This document shows, one piece after another, positions 28,456 through 37,809 of a DNA stretch of 64,000 nucleotides. The notes beneath the pieces are model-generated. The model saw nothing but the letters and a program-made list of their open reading frames with translations, ran no database searches and was not told where the DNA came from. Origin of the DNA: Lachnospiraceae bacterium. GTDB lineage: Bacteria; Bacillota; Clostridia; Lachnospirales; Lachnospiraceae. The stretch is taken from the NCBI GenBank assembly GCA_910576335.1, contig CAJTIU010000017.1, forward strand, positions 40,149-104,148, given 5' to 3'. Within the stretch, counting starts at the first letter, position 1. The number at the start of each line of letters is the position of its first letter. The position numbers were made by a program, and so were the translations under genes.

Positions 28456-29610
28456 GTGGACAAAATAAGCGTAAAGATGGCGAACACAGGGTATCGTTCA
28501 GACAGCGTGTCAAAGTCAGACAGCAGTGTGAAGCCAGTAACGGATGATTTTAGAAAGCTGCTGCAAGGCCAGGAACAGCAGACAGACAGCAAAGAAGTGT
28601 CTAAAGAAGATACCAAAGCAGAGGATAAGCCGGAAAAGCCTGCAGAGACGAAGGACGACAAGACCACAAAAGATACCGCAAACAGCACAAAGGATGCGGC
28701 AGAGGAAGAACCTGTACAGGAGAAGACCACACAGACAGAAGGGCTTCTTGCTGCCTACCAGATGAATCTGAATATGCGTCCGGAGGTCATTCAGGCTGAG
28801 CCGCAGGTTCAGGAAGAGATACTGACGCCAGTAGTTCAGACAGAGGGTCTTCTGGAGACTGCGGCAGATGCAGCGGTTCCCCAGATCCAGGAAGCAGCCG
28901 GAATACAACAGTCCCAGCTTTTCACAGAGACAGCACAGCCACAGACCCCGGTTCAAGACGTGACGCCAGAGAAAACAGATCAGCCCGCAGCAGAGATCAT
29001 CAGCACAGTCACAGAGACAAAAGCTCCTGAAAGAAACAACAATTCATCAGGTGCAGAGGAACAGAATCATACACAGAGCGGCGGACACCCGGCGGAGCAG
29101 GCAGTCCAGACGCAGGCAGCCCAGACGCAGGCAGCCCAGACGCAGACAGAGGTTCAGACAGCAAAGCCCCAGGAGCCGGTAAGGATGTATGTACCCCAGC
29201 CAGAGGCGCTTCCGGAGAAAGTGACAGACCAGCTTCTTGCGAAGATGTCAGAAGGCGTGCAGGAATTCGAGATACATATTGAGCCTGCAAACCTTGGAAA
29301 GATCGCAGTAAAGATTCTGTATCAGGAAGGCCAGGCAACGGTTTCAATCTTCTGTACCGAGAAGAGAGCGCTTGACGTACTGGGACGCAATGCCGGAGAG
29401 ATCGGCCAGGTAATTGAAAAGAATCTCGGCGGTACAACAACGATTATTGTGGATAAGCAGGAAAATGATTATCTGAACCAGCAGAGAGATGAAAATCAGA
29501 AAAACGGCCAGAATCCGGATAATGAGCAGCAGAAAGACAACAGACAGGAAACAAGTGCAGAAGATGCAGACCAGTTCCTGCAGAAGCTAAGGCTCGGACT
29601 GACGGGCTAA
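28456..29610 (+). CDS. fliK: Flagellar hook-length control protein FliK
   Basis: A hook-length ruler (384 aa). A long low-complexity middle is rich in Gln, Thr, Pro and Glu, with a short tandem AQTQA repeat near residue 225. The conserved C-terminal hook domain follows (IHIEPANLGKIAVKILYQEG, then a Gln/Asn/Asp-rich tail). GTG 28456 is preferred because AAGGAGG lies at 28441-28447; an in-frame ATG at 28432 lies before that site. flgD follows after 25 bp. Confidence 0.88.
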   Translation: MDKISVKMANTGYRSDSVSKSDSSVKPVTDDFRKLLQGQEQQTDSKEVSKEDTKAEDKPEKPAETKDDKTTKDTANSTKDAAEEEPVQEKTTQTEGLLAAYQMNLNMRPEVIQAEPQVQEEILTPVVQTEGLLETAADAAVPQIQEAAGIQQSQLFTETAQPQTPVQDVTPEKTDQPAAEIISTVTETKAPERNNNSSGAEEQNHTQSGGHPAEQAVQTQAAQTQAAQTQTEVQTAKPQEPVRMYVPQPEALPEKVTDQLLAKMSEGVQEFEIHIEPANLGKIAVKILYQEGQATVSIFCTEKRALDVLGRNAGEIGQVIEKNLGGTTTIIVDKQENDYLNQQRDENQKNGQNPDNEQQKDNRQETSAEDADQFLQKLRLGLTG

Positions 29611-29635
29611 AAAAGAGAAAGGGGACAAAAAAGAA

Positions 29636-30193
29636 ATGGCAGTAGAATCAACCGCTTTCAAAAGCGATTCGGCATTTGCCTATAACGAATTACTGACAAC
29701 ACAGGCAGGAGCTACATCAGATAATGGTCTGACAACGGACGATTACTGGAAGCTCATGGCAGCACAGCTCCAGTATCAGGATATGACGAATCCGATGGAT
29801 AACAGCGAGATGATGAACCAGATGGTTCAGATGTCATCCCTAAGCTCCATGACAAAATTATCAGAGGCTATCGCTAACTTTTCAACTGTAACGAACAACC
29901 TCTCAACCGTAACACTGACAACTTATTCCACAGGTCTTCTTGGAAAAGAGGTTACAGTCGCAATTATGGAGAAGGATGAAGAGACAGGAGAGACAAAAGT
30001 AAAGGAAAAGGTGAAAGGAACCGTAACAGGAGTAGACCTTACAGGCGCAACTTCTGTATATGTAAACGGAAAGAAATACGATCTGTCACAGGTTATGGCT
30101 GTCGGCGACGTTCCGGAGGAGAAGAAGGAAGAGGACACCACTACATCAGAGGATACAGAGAAAAACGATACAACAAAAACCAGAACGATATAA
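29636..30193 (+). CDS. flgD: Hook assembly scaffold FlgD
   Basis: A 185-residue hook capping protein. The N-terminal phrase DDYWKLMAAQLQYQDMTNPM and the NSEMMNQMVQMSSLSSM segment are the FlgD signature. It then has a short beta domain and a Glu/Thr-rich tail. It is shorter than enteric FlgD (about 230), as is usual in Firmicutes. Confidence 0.93.
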   Translation: MAVESTAFKSDSAFAYNELLTTQAGATSDNGLTTDDYWKLMAAQLQYQDMTNPMDNSEMMNQMVQMSSLSSMTKLSEAIANFSTVTNNLSTVTLTTYSTGLLGKEVTVAIMEKDEETGETKVKEKVKGTVTGVDLTGATSVYVNGKKYDLSQVMAVGDVPEEKKEEDTTTSEDTEKNDTTKTRTI

Positions 30194-30208
30194 AAAGGTC
30201 GGTGTTGA

Positions 30209-30601
30209 ATGATGAGTAGAGTGAATCAAATTACAAGCGCCAGTTCCTTAAGACTGCAGCATGCACAGGCAGGCCTGCCGGCAGGAGGGAGCACAGACAA
30301 TCATGTCCAATTTGCAGAACTTCTACGGCAAGAGGTAAATAAGCCCAGTTCCGTTCAGTTTTCGAAGCATGCGGCACTCAGGGTACAGGAGAGGGGAATA
30401 GAGATGACAGACACTCTGCTAAGCGACCTGAATCAGGCAGTGCAAAAGGCACAGGCAAAGGGAGCAAAAGATGTAGTTGTAATCGGCAAGAGCGGTGCAT
30501 TTATTGTAAATGTTCCGAATAACGTAGTCATAACGACTATGTCAGGAGCAGAGATGAAAGACAACATTTTTACAAACATTGACAGCGCTGTCTTAATATA
30601 A
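30209..30601 (+). CDS. TIGR02530-type flagellar operon protein
   Basis: A 130-residue protein of the family found between flgD and flgE in many clostridial and Bacillus-type flagellar operons. The pattern FSKHAALRVQERGIEM, AVQKAQAKGAKDVVVIG and NNVVITTMSG matches it. Its role is not established; position suggests hook assembly. Two adjacent ATGs (30209, 30212) could start it. Confidence 0.82.
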   Translation: MMSRVNQITSASSLRLQHAQAGLPAGGSTDNHVQFAELLRQEVNKPSSVQFSKHAALRVQERGIEMTDTLLSDLNQAVQKAQAKGAKDVVVIGKSGAFIVNVPNNVVITTMSGAEMKDNIFTNIDSAVLI

Positions 30602-30687
30602 GCCGGACCATTTCATGGAGGTTTTCGTGTCTGCATGACTTACAGACACAAGGACAGCAGAAGAAAAAAGAAAGGGAGTAATGAAAT

Positions 30688-31986
30688 ATGGTCAGATCAA
30701 TGGTTGCAGCAGTCGCAGGACTGAAAACACACCAGTCAAAGATGGATGTAATAGGTAACAACATTGCAAATGTAAATACATGGGGCTTTAAATCCTATAG
30801 CTTTAACTTCCAGGATTCTATGTATGCAAACTCAATCAATGGTTCGGGCGGAGATGTATTATCAGGCGGAGCCGGCGGACGTAACGCTTCCCAGGTAGGA
30901 TACGGTTCCCAGCTATCCTCCATCACCAACGAATTTGGAACCGGAGCGCCGTCGCCATCCTCCAACCCACTGGACTGTATGATTGACGGAACAGGCTTTT
31001 TCCTGGTAGGTAATCTGGTAAACGGAACTTTCACAAACGTGGCAGATTCCGGCCTGAACCTGTCCCGTGTAGGAATCTTCCGCGTAGACAACAACGGATA
31101 CCTGGTAGATGACCAGAGAAGCTACGTATACGGCTACGCCGTAACCGAAGGAACCGGAATCCCCGAAATCCCGGCAGCAAAAAGTACTTACCTCGCAGAA
31201 GGAGCAACGATATCATACAGTGCAGGAACTGGAACAAACGGCCTGAATGTTGTTACGATCGGTGGTGTAAGAGTTGAAACAAGTCTCGAACTTGGCCCAA
31301 ACAGCCGTGACACAGATTATAAAGATGTATTCGAACAATGGATCAGAGTAGCAGGCGCTGATACGAACCTTCAGGCTTATAATTTTAGTTTTGAAGGCGT
31401 TAATGAGACGATGACAAACGGCACAAGCGGAAGGATCAACATCAAGATAGAAGCCAAAGCAACAGGAAACAATGACAACGCAGTCTCTAGTCTGGCAACA
31501 AACACCTTTGGCGCTACAGCAGCAACCCAGAGAATCGCAGGAGCATCCTGGGTTCCCAGCGTTCCGGCAAAATATGAGAACGACCTGTCCGCTATCAAGA
31601 TACCAAACGACCCGGACACAAACCAACCCTACGAGATCCAGAGCTACAAGATCAACGAGGACGGAACCATCATCGGCGTTGACAAACAGAACAGGACCAT
31701 AGCAATCGCACAGATTGCCCTCGTAACCGTAGAGAACCCGAACGGCCTTGAGAAAACCAGCGGCTATTACTACACTCCAGGCGCCAACGCCGGAGACGTA
31801 GAAGCGATGAAGCCAAACGGAGGCCCGTCCGGCAAGATCCTCGGCGGCTACCTGGAGATGGCAAACGTAGACCTTGCAAACGAATTCTCCAACATGATCA
31901 CCTGTCAGAGAGGATTCCAGGCCAACTCCAAGATCATCACCGTCACCGACGAGATGCTCTCAGAGCTGGTAAACATGAAGAGATAA
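30688..31986 (+). CDS. flgE: Flagellar hook protein FlgE
   Basis: A 432-residue hook subunit. The N-terminal rod/hook motif is VIGNNIANVNTWGFKS, and the C-terminal end is MANVDLANEFSNMITCQRGF followed by a coiled-coil helix. Codon use in the second half turns to C-ending codons, as expected for an abundant structural protein. AAAGGGAG lies before the ATG. A 560-bp repeat-rich gap follows, so flbD and later genes may have their own promoter. Confidence 0.95.
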   Translation: MVRSMVAAVAGLKTHQSKMDVIGNNIANVNTWGFKSYSFNFQDSMYANSINGSGGDVLSGGAGGRNASQVGYGSQLSSITNEFGTGAPSPSSNPLDCMIDGTGFFLVGNLVNGTFTNVADSGLNLSRVGIFRVDNNGYLVDDQRSYVYGYAVTEGTGIPEIPAAKSTYLAEGATISYSAGTGTNGLNVVTIGGVRVETSLELGPNSRDTDYKDVFEQWIRVAGADTNLQAYNFSFEGVNETMTNGTSGRINIKIEAKATGNNDNAVSSLATNTFGATAATQRIAGASWVPSVPAKYENDLSAIKIPNDPDTNQPYEIQSYKINEDGTIIGVDKQNRTIAIAQIALVTVENPNGLEKTSGYYYTPGANAGDVEAMKPNGGPSGKILGGYLEMANVDLANEFSNMITCQRGFQANSKIITVTDEMLSELVNMKR

Positions 31987-32001
31987 TGTAACCAGTAACT
32001 A

Positions 32002-32066
32002 GTAACTATTCAGCAGAACTGCGATTTACTTAGCAGACTGTAAAAACTATTTATCAAACCAGTTAC
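32002..32066. repeat. Degenerate copy of the GTAACT...CAGCAG repeat
   Basis: Starts GTAACTATTCAGCAG like the element at 26471 and ends CCAGTTAC. The middle matches partly (CTGCGATTTACTTAGCAGACTGTAA). No target duplication is clear. It sits 15 bp after the flgE stop codon. Confidence 0.55.
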
Positions 32067-32124
32067 AAAAACCAACGCAAGAAATAAAAACCACATACAA
32101 TGCAACCCACGGGAAAACGGGCGT

Positions 32125-32281
32125 CCGGCAAACCCAAACCGCCAGCGCCCGCTCCCACAGAATAAGTTCCCCTTCCGGGCAGCCATAAAAGAACCGGCAG
32201 CGCCGCCCCACGGAATACATTACCGTACCGGGCAGCCATAAAAGAACCAGCAACGCCCGCCCCGCGGAATATGTTGCCGTA
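32125..32281. repeat. Three imperfect tandem repeats of about 53 bp
   Basis: Units start at about 32125 (diverged), 32175 and 32228, and another CCGGGCAGCC follows at 32282. Each unit reads CCGGGCAGCCATAAAAGAAC, then a CGCC-rich part, then a GGAATA...CCGTA end. The units are 50, 53 and 54 bp. An open frame on the reverse strand exists only because of the repeats. Confidence 0.75.
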
Positions 32282-32299
32282 CCGGGCAGCCGGCAAACA

Positions 32300-32480
32300 G
32301 CAGCTTCGTGCAGAACCCTGTCCCTAAGCAGACATAAAGGACCGTCCTTAATGGAGATGAAATCCACTGCTTACGGAGACTTAGGCGTGAGGGTACTCCC
32401 GAACGCCTTAGCCGAAGTTAGCAGTTAGTTCATCGGAATGTTGGTTCGTCTGCGTGGGACAGAGTTCTGCACGAAGCTGC
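32300..32480. repeat. Large inverted repeat upstream of flbD
   Basis: Arms of 34 and 33 bp (32300-32333, starting GCAGCTTCGTGCAGAAC; and 32448-32480) pair with few mismatches. They enclose 114 bp that itself folds (GGCGTgaGGGtactCCCgaACGCC near 32381-32409). It could be a non-autonomous mobile element or a structured RNA. It has no coding capacity that I can see. Confidence 0.7.
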
Positions 32481-32548
32481 GTCCTCCCTCCACACCCCGG
32501 AACCCAACAAATTTATAGTTGCATTTGAAATGTAAAAGGAAGTGTGTT

Positions 32549-32743
32549 ATGATAGTGCTGACGAAGCTCAATAATCAACAAGTTTTACTTAATTCCAGCC
32601 AGATCGAAGCTGTTGAACTCATCCCCGAGTCCAAGGTTGTAATGATGAACGGCAAATTCTACCTGGTAAAGGAAAGTGCAGAAGAGATTATAGAGAAGAC
32701 GATAGAGTACAATGGTAAGATCCATTGTTACCACGCAGAATAG
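32549..32743 (+). CDS. flbD: FlbD/SwrD family protein
   Basis: A 64-residue protein of the FlbD family, located directly before motA as usual. The family pattern is MIVLTKLNNQQVLLNSSQIE and VVMMNGKFYLVKES. In Bacillus the homologue (SwrD) raises motor torque. ATG 32549 is used because AAAAGGAAG precedes it; an upstream in-frame ATG at 32519 lacks a ribosome binding site. Confidence 0.88.
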   Translation: MIVLTKLNNQQVLLNSSQIEAVELIPESKVVMMNGKFYLVKESAEEIIEKTIEYNGKIHCYHAE

Positions 32744-32770
32744 ATAAGAGATTAGGACGGTGAAGATAAC

Positions 32771-33580
32771 ATGGATATTACAACAATTTTAGGTTTATTG
32801 ATAGGAATTGTACTGATTGTATTTGTCGGTATTAAGCCTGCGTTTTTGGGCAATTTCTGGGATCCCCAGAGTGTTGCGATCGTACTTGGCGGTACTATAT
32901 CAGCATTGATTTCAAGTTATCCGCTCAGTATGCTGAAGACCGTACCGAAGCATTTTAAGATGATCATCCAGGGAAATAAGTATAATATCGGCGCACTTGT
33001 AGATACATTAGAAGAGATGGCGCAGCTTGCAAGGAAGAATGGTCTGCTTGCCCTGGAAGAGAAAGCGAATGAGATAGAGGATCCATTTTTCAAGTCGGCG
33101 ATTATGCTCATTGTGGATGCAACCGAGCCTGAGGAGGTACGGTCCCTCCTTGAGAATGAGATAGACGCCATGTCTGACAGACACGGAGCGGGGATTGGAT
33201 TTTACGAGAAGGGTTCGGCTGTTGCGCCGGCGTTTGGTATGATCGGAACTCTTGTCGGACTGGTTAACATGTTAAAGGCTATGAATATCGAAGAAGGCGG
33301 CGCCGGAGATCTGGGTCCTGCCATGGCAACAGCACTTATCACGACATTTTATGGCTGTATACTAGCACATATGCTATTTTCACCGATTGCCAATAAGCTT
33401 AAGATTAGAAATGAAGACGAGTTACTTTATAAACAGGTTATGATAGAAGGTATTTTGGCCATTCAGGCAGGAGACAATCCGAAGTTCCTGAAAGAAAAGC
33501 TTGTTACATACGTTTCCCAAAAAGAGCGTGGTAAGATTCTTAACCAGGAATCAGGCGGGAAAAAAGAAAAAGAGGAGTAA
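32771..33580 (+). CDS. motA: Flagellar stator protein MotA
   Basis: A 269-residue stator subunit with four membrane segments and a large cytoplasmic loop between the second and third. The conserved proline-containing phrase APAFGMIGTLVGLVNML is present. It conducts ions with MotB to drive the motor. It precedes motB by 3 bp. Confidence 0.95.
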   Translation: MDITTILGLLIGIVLIVFVGIKPAFLGNFWDPQSVAIVLGGTISALISSYPLSMLKTVPKHFKMIIQGNKYNIGALVDTLEEMAQLARKNGLLALEEKANEIEDPFFKSAIMLIVDATEPEEVRSLLENEIDAMSDRHGAGIGFYEKGSAVAPAFGMIGTLVGLVNMLKAMNIEEGGAGDLGPAMATALITTFYGCILAHMLFSPIANKLKIRNEDELLYKQVMIEGILAIQAGDNPKFLKEKLVTYVSQKERGKILNQESGGKKEKEE

Positions 33581-33583
33581 AAT

Positions 33584-34348
33584 ATGGGTAAGAGAAAGAA
33601 AGATTCCGGTGGCGGTGGCGGCGCAAACTGGATGGACACATATGGCGACCTTGTAACATTGCTGTTGTGTTTCTTTGTGCTTCTTTATTCCATTTCTACT
33701 GTGGATCAGGCAAAATGGGTTCAGATTGTCAAAAGCTTTAATCCAGATGCGAGAGAAATCTCGCAGATTGCAGCAGATCCGAATGTTGACGGAGTAGAAG
33801 AGATTCCCGGAGGCCTGGATAACAATCTGCAAAAGATAGATGAATTTGACGAATTATATGACAGTCTGAAGGAAGCAGTAGAACAGGCAGGGCTTGATGG
33901 AGAGGTAGAACTGTTTAAGGGAGACGGATATACATTTATCACCTTCCGTGATAATGTGTTCTTCGATGGGGACAGCTCCATTATAAAATCAGGTGGTGCG
34001 AAGATTTTAAAGCAGTTTTCTTCTATCATCGCAGCTGTCAGCACCAGCGTAAAGGAAATTCAAGTGTTGGGACATACGACCCAGGCTGATCCGAATGAGG
34101 TGAATGAGCCTGTGGGTGACCGTGTACTTTCGGCAGAGCGTGCTGCGAGGGTTGCAGCCTTTATTCAGACACGGTCAAAGGTTCCGCCAGAACATATTGT
34201 GTCGATTGGATACGGGCAGTTCCGCCCTATTGCTCCGTTCGATACAGAGGAAAACCGCTCGAAAAACCGAAGAGTTGAGTTATTGATTACGAAGTCCGAT
34301 TCCGTAGAGCAGAGTCTTGAACAATACTATGAGGATATGGGCCGTTAA
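33584..34348 (+). CDS. motB: Flagellar stator protein MotB
   Basis: A 254-residue stator subunit. The single membrane helix carries the ion-binding Asp22 in TYGDLVTLLLCFFVLL. The C-terminal OmpA-like peptidoglycan-binding domain has SIGYGQFRPIAP and NRSKNRRVELLI. A glycine run (GGGGG) lies before the membrane helix. fliM follows after only 26 bp; fliL, often found between motB and fliM, is missing. Confidence 0.95.
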   Translation: MGKRKKDSGGGGGANWMDTYGDLVTLLLCFFVLLYSISTVDQAKWVQIVKSFNPDAREISQIAADPNVDGVEEIPGGLDNNLQKIDEFDELYDSLKEAVEQAGLDGEVELFKGDGYTFITFRDNVFFDGDSSIIKSGGAKILKQFSSIIAAVSTSVKEIQVLGHTTQADPNEVNEPVGDRVLSAERAARVAAFIQTRSKVPPEHIVSIGYGQFRPIAPFDTEENRSKNRRVELLITKSDSVEQSLEQYYEDMGR

Positions 34349-34374
34349 GAAAGAAATGAAAGTGGGAGTTTAGA

Positions 34375-35418
34375 ATGGCAGATGTATTATCACAGAGTCA
34401 GATAGACGCTCTGCTGAATTCAATGCAAAATGGAGGAGATACACAGAGCAGTGCCCCCGAAGAGCCGAAGAAAGAGGAAAAAGAGTATCGGAAGTATGAC
34501 TTCTTTAGTCCAAAGAAATATACAAAGGATAAGCTTAAGATGCTTCAGAGCATATATGACAACTATTCCAGGATTGCAGCCTCACACATTAACGGACTAT
34601 TCCGGGTGGCAAGTGAGGTGGAGGTTGTAGGAGTCGAGGAGCAGAGATACTATGAATTCGGCAATGCATTAAATGAGACAGACGTTATCACCCTTGCGAA
34701 CGTAGAGCTTTTAGATCATTCTTCGAATCCTCCTATGGTGTTTCATATTGCGCCCACCCTTATGGGGGGCATGATAGACCGAATGCTTGGAGGAATGGGA
34801 ACGGATATGTCGGTAGATATGTCTTATACCTATACGGATCTTGAATTGGATTTGTATGCAAAGATCATCCGGTATCTGGTAACGATTACAGGGGATGTCT
34901 GGGCAAACTATACTGAGATGACAGCAGAGTTTGACCGTATAGAGGAGAACCCGAGCATGTTTCAGGGGATCAGCGTAGACGAGACGGTTGTTATTGTCAT
35001 GCTGAGAATTCAGATGGGAGAAATTGAAGGAGCCATGAATATATGTATTCCTGGAACATTGCTGAGCAATATATTTGAAATTATTGATAAGACGAAGCAC
35101 CTGGCGAACAAGACAGGACAGATGCTTCGGAGCAACCGGGACGATATTCTGGAGAGTATCAGAGAATCCAAGATGGATGTTATGGCACAGCTTGGCGTTG
35201 CGCAGCTTAGTCTGGATGACGTCTACAACTTACATGTAGGAGATGTTATTGACTTGAATAAGCCGCAGAATTCGCTGATTTCTCTGTATGTAGAGGGACA
35301 GCCTTGGTTCAACGGCCAGCTTGGCGTACATAATAAGAATGTTGCGGTTAAGATTGAAAATCGTATACTGAAACCAAATGAAATTGATGTGGCAGCACTA
35401 TTACCAGATCAATCCTAA
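34375..35418 (+). CDS. fliM: Flagellar motor switch protein FliM
   Basis: A switch protein (347 aa) that binds phosphorylated CheY. The N-terminal docking motif LSQSQIDALL is at residues 5-14. The middle CheC-like domain has the LMGGMIDRMLGGMG motif, and the C-terminal SpoA domain (VGDVIDLNK then VAVKIENRIL) completes it. It is the first of a switch block: fliM, cheY, flgC, fliY. Confidence 0.95.
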   Translation: MADVLSQSQIDALLNSMQNGGDTQSSAPEEPKKEEKEYRKYDFFSPKKYTKDKLKMLQSIYDNYSRIAASHINGLFRVASEVEVVGVEEQRYYEFGNALNETDVITLANVELLDHSSNPPMVFHIAPTLMGGMIDRMLGGMGTDMSVDMSYTYTDLELDLYAKIIRYLVTITGDVWANYTEMTAEFDRIEENPSMFQGISVDETVVIVMLRIQMGEIEGAMNICIPGTLLSNIFEIIDKTKHLANKTGQMLRSNRDDILESIRESKMDVMAQLGVAQLSLDDVYNLHVGDVIDLNKPQNSLISLYVEGQPWFNGQLGVHNKNVAVKIENRILKPNEIDVAALLPDQS

Positions 35419-35471
35419 GGATTGTCTGAGTATATAAATTACAATGAGAATAAAAAGTGAGGTAAAAGAAA

Positions 35472-35831
35472 ATGGCGAAAATTCTATTAGTAGATGATGC
35501 AGCGTTTATGAGAATGATGTTAAAGACTACGTTAACACAGGCAGGCTATACGGATCTTATCGAAGCAGAGGACGGCGCAAAAGCTGTAGAGATTTATACT
35601 GCCGAAAGACCGGACCTTGTATTCATGGATATTACAATGCCAAACAAGGATGGGCTGGAGACATTAAAGGAGATTAAAGCACTAGACCCGAATGCAACAA
35701 TTGTTATGTGCTCTGCCATGGGTCAGGAGACAATGGTTATGGATTCCATCAAATCAGGAGCGAAGGACTTTATTGTAAAGCCGTTCAAACCGGAGCGTAT
35801 TCTGTCTACAGTTAAGAAGATCCTTGGTTAA
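35472..35831 (+). CDS. cheY: Chemotaxis response regulator CheY
   Basis: A single receiver domain (119 aa). Phosphorylation site Asp53, acidic pair Asp8/Asp9, Ser81 and Lys103 are all in place. It would carry the signal from CheA (not in this window) to FliM and FliY, encoded on either side. Confidence 0.95.
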   Translation: MAKILLVDDAAFMRMMLKTTLTQAGYTDLIEAEDGAKAVEIYTAERPDLVFMDITMPNKDGLETLKEIKALDPNATIVMCSAMGQETMVMDSIKSGAKDFIVKPFKPERILSTVKKILG

Positions 35832-35852
35832 TAAAATTAAGGAGGAGCAGAT

Positions 35853-36293
35853 ATGTCTTTTTTAGATTCATTTGATATCAGCGCGTCGGGACTGACGGCT
35901 GAGAGGCAGCGTCTGGATATTGCTGCCGAGAATCTTGCGAATACGAACACAACAAGAACGGAGAGCGGCGGGACGTACAGGCGGAAGATGGTTGTACTTC
36001 AGGAGATCCCGCAGACCTCTTTTCGTTCGAGATTTAATAGCATTCTGAACAGGACAGCATCTAAGGGCGGCGTACAAGTGACAGAGATTGTGGAGGATCA
36101 GAGAGATCTTAACCCAGTCTACAATCCGGATCACCCGGATGCAGATGAAGACGGCTACGTTATGATGCCGAATGTAGACCCTGTAAAGGAGACGATAGAC
36201 GGTATGTCTGCGACCCGCTCCTATGAGGCGAACATTACAGCATTTAATGCGATGAAGCTGATGGCTCAGAAAGCATTGGAGATTGGAAAATAG
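35853..36293 (+). CDS. flgC: Flagellar basal-body rod protein FlgC
   Basis: A 146-residue proximal rod protein. The start MSFLDSFDISASGLTAERQR and the phrase AAENLANTNTTRTESGGTYR are typical of FlgC, and the C-terminal ATRSYEANITAFNAMKLMAQ is conserved. It has moved from its usual place after flgB to between cheY and fliY, 13 kb away. Confidence 0.94.
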   Translation: MSFLDSFDISASGLTAERQRLDIAAENLANTNTTRTESGGTYRRKMVVLQEIPQTSFRSRFNSILNRTASKGGVQVTEIVEDQRDLNPVYNPDHPDADEDGYVMMPNVDPVKETIDGMSATRSYEANITAFNAMKLMAQKALEIGK

Positions 36294-36331
36294 AACTAGG
36301 GTGATTTTCCCGGAAGGAGAGAAAGGTTAGT

Positions 36332-37792
36332 ATGGTTTCTGAGTGTTTTAGTAAATTGGAAATAGACGCTATAGGCGAAATACTCAATATAAGTCTGGGA
36401 TCCTCTGCAACAGCGGTTTCCACGATGCTGAACGCCAGGGTAGACATTACAACACCGGTTGTAAATGTTGTATCTAAAGAAGAATTTCAGATGGACAAGG
36501 TAGAACCCGCCGTAGGCGTCGAAATTACTTATGTAGCTGGTCTGGAGGGCGAGAATGTCATGCTTCTTAAGAGGCATGATGTAAAAGTAATTGTCGAGAT
36601 GCTTATGGGTATGGAGATACCAGACGAGGAATTTGAACTGAATGAGATAAATATTAGTGCAGTCTGTGAGGTTATGAACCAGATGATGGGTGCATCTTCC
36701 ACTGCATTGTCTGAATTTTTGGGCAGAATGGTAAATATCTCCACACCTATCTCATTTGAGGTAAAGAACGAACAGGAATTTATCGACAAATATTTTGTTG
36801 ATAAATATCCAAAGGTTGTTGTTATCTTTACACTGAAGATTGCAGACAAACTGGAAAGTGAATTCTTCAATGTTATGCCCATGGAGCTGGCAAAGGGTCT
36901 TTTAAAAGGTTTCCTTCCGGATGATCAGATTATTGATGTAAGTAAGATTGATATGGATGATCCTGCACCTGCGTCAGCAGTGCAGGAGGATGGTGCACCG
37001 GCCGCATCGGGCGGCACACTCTCTCAGGAAGAGATCGAAAAATTACTGGCAGGCGGGACGGATGCGGCATCAGAGCCGATGATAAAAGCACAGCCTGCCC
37101 CGGAACCGCAGGACAGTGCGGCTGCATCAGGCGGTACACTTTCCCAGGAGGAGATTGAAAAATTACTGGCAGGCGGGGCGGATGAAGCGCCGCAGCCATC
37201 AGCAGCACAGCCGGCCGCAGCAGCGCCGCAGCCGTCAGCAGTACAGCAGCCGGCCGCAATGCCGCAGCCATCAGCAGTACAGCCGGCCGCAGCAGCGCCG
37301 CAGCCATCTGCGCCGCAGCAGATGATGCAGCCTATGCCAATGGTAAGTCCTGATATGCAGATGATGCAGATGCAGATGATGCAGCAGATGATGCAGCAGA
37401 TGCAGCAGATGCAGCAGTCCATGCAGGAACCGCCGAAGAAGGCGTCGGCGCCGGAGCCGAAGATGATCCATGTGCAGCCTGCAAATCAGCCAAATCTGAA
37501 ACCGGACGGCGATATTGTGCTTGAAGGAGAGCAAGAGGAGAATATGGAGCTGATCATGGGGGTTCCTCTTGAGATATCGGTTGAAATTGGAAGAACGAAG
37601 AGATTTGTTAAGGATATTCTTGATTTTACAAAAGGCTCCCTGGTTGTCCTGGATAAACTTGCGGGAGAGCAGGTAGATCTGTATGTCAATGGCCAGTGCA
37701 TTGCAAAAGGGGATGTTGTTGTCGTTGAGGATAATTTTGGTATTAGAATTACAGAGATTATGAAAATAAACTTGATTTCGTTAGAGCATTAA
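36332..37792 (+). CDS. fliY: Flagellar switch phosphatase FliY
   Basis: A 486-residue switch protein: a CheC-like domain (1-210), a long linker (210-400) and a FliN-type SpoA domain (about 405-486). Both CheY-P phosphatase sites are complete: Asp12-Glu16-Asn19-Pro42, and the second Ser/Glu/Asn/Pro set near residues 109-140. The linker holds two identical copies of TLSQEEIEKLL (229-239 and 269-279), matching the FliM docking motif, then Ala/Pro/Gln repeats and a Met/Gln-rich run. It removes phosphate from CheY at the switch and builds the C-ring. Confidence 0.95.
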   Translation: MVSECFSKLEIDAIGEILNISLGSSATAVSTMLNARVDITTPVVNVVSKEEFQMDKVEPAVGVEITYVAGLEGENVMLLKRHDVKVIVEMLMGMEIPDEEFELNEINISAVCEVMNQMMGASSTALSEFLGRMVNISTPISFEVKNEQEFIDKYFVDKYPKVVVIFTLKIADKLESEFFNVMPMELAKGLLKGFLPDDQIIDVSKIDMDDPAPASAVQEDGAPAASGGTLSQEEIEKLLAGGTDAASEPMIKAQPAPEPQDSAAASGGTLSQEEIEKLLAGGADEAPQPSAAQPAAAAPQPSAVQQPAAMPQPSAVQPAAAAPQPSAPQQMMQPMPMVSPDMQMMQMQMMQQMMQQMQQMQQSMQEPPKKASAPEPKMIHVQPANQPNLKPDGDIVLEGEQEENMELIMGVPLEISVEIGRTKRFVKDILDFTKGSLVVLDKLAGEQVDLYVNGQCIAKGDVVVVEDNFGIRITEIMKINLISLEH

Positions 37793-37809
37793 AGTAAGGA
37801 AGGAATTAT

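Noticed and set aside
28889..29170. Repeats within fliK as a possible CRISPR
   Set aside because: Short AQTQA-type coding repeats without spacers; no CRISPR array or cas gene anywhere in the window.
32047..32367. Reverse-strand ORF of 106 codons after flgE
   Set aside because: It consists of the three 53-bp tandem repeats and part of the inverted repeat, with no family match; open frame is a repeat by-product.
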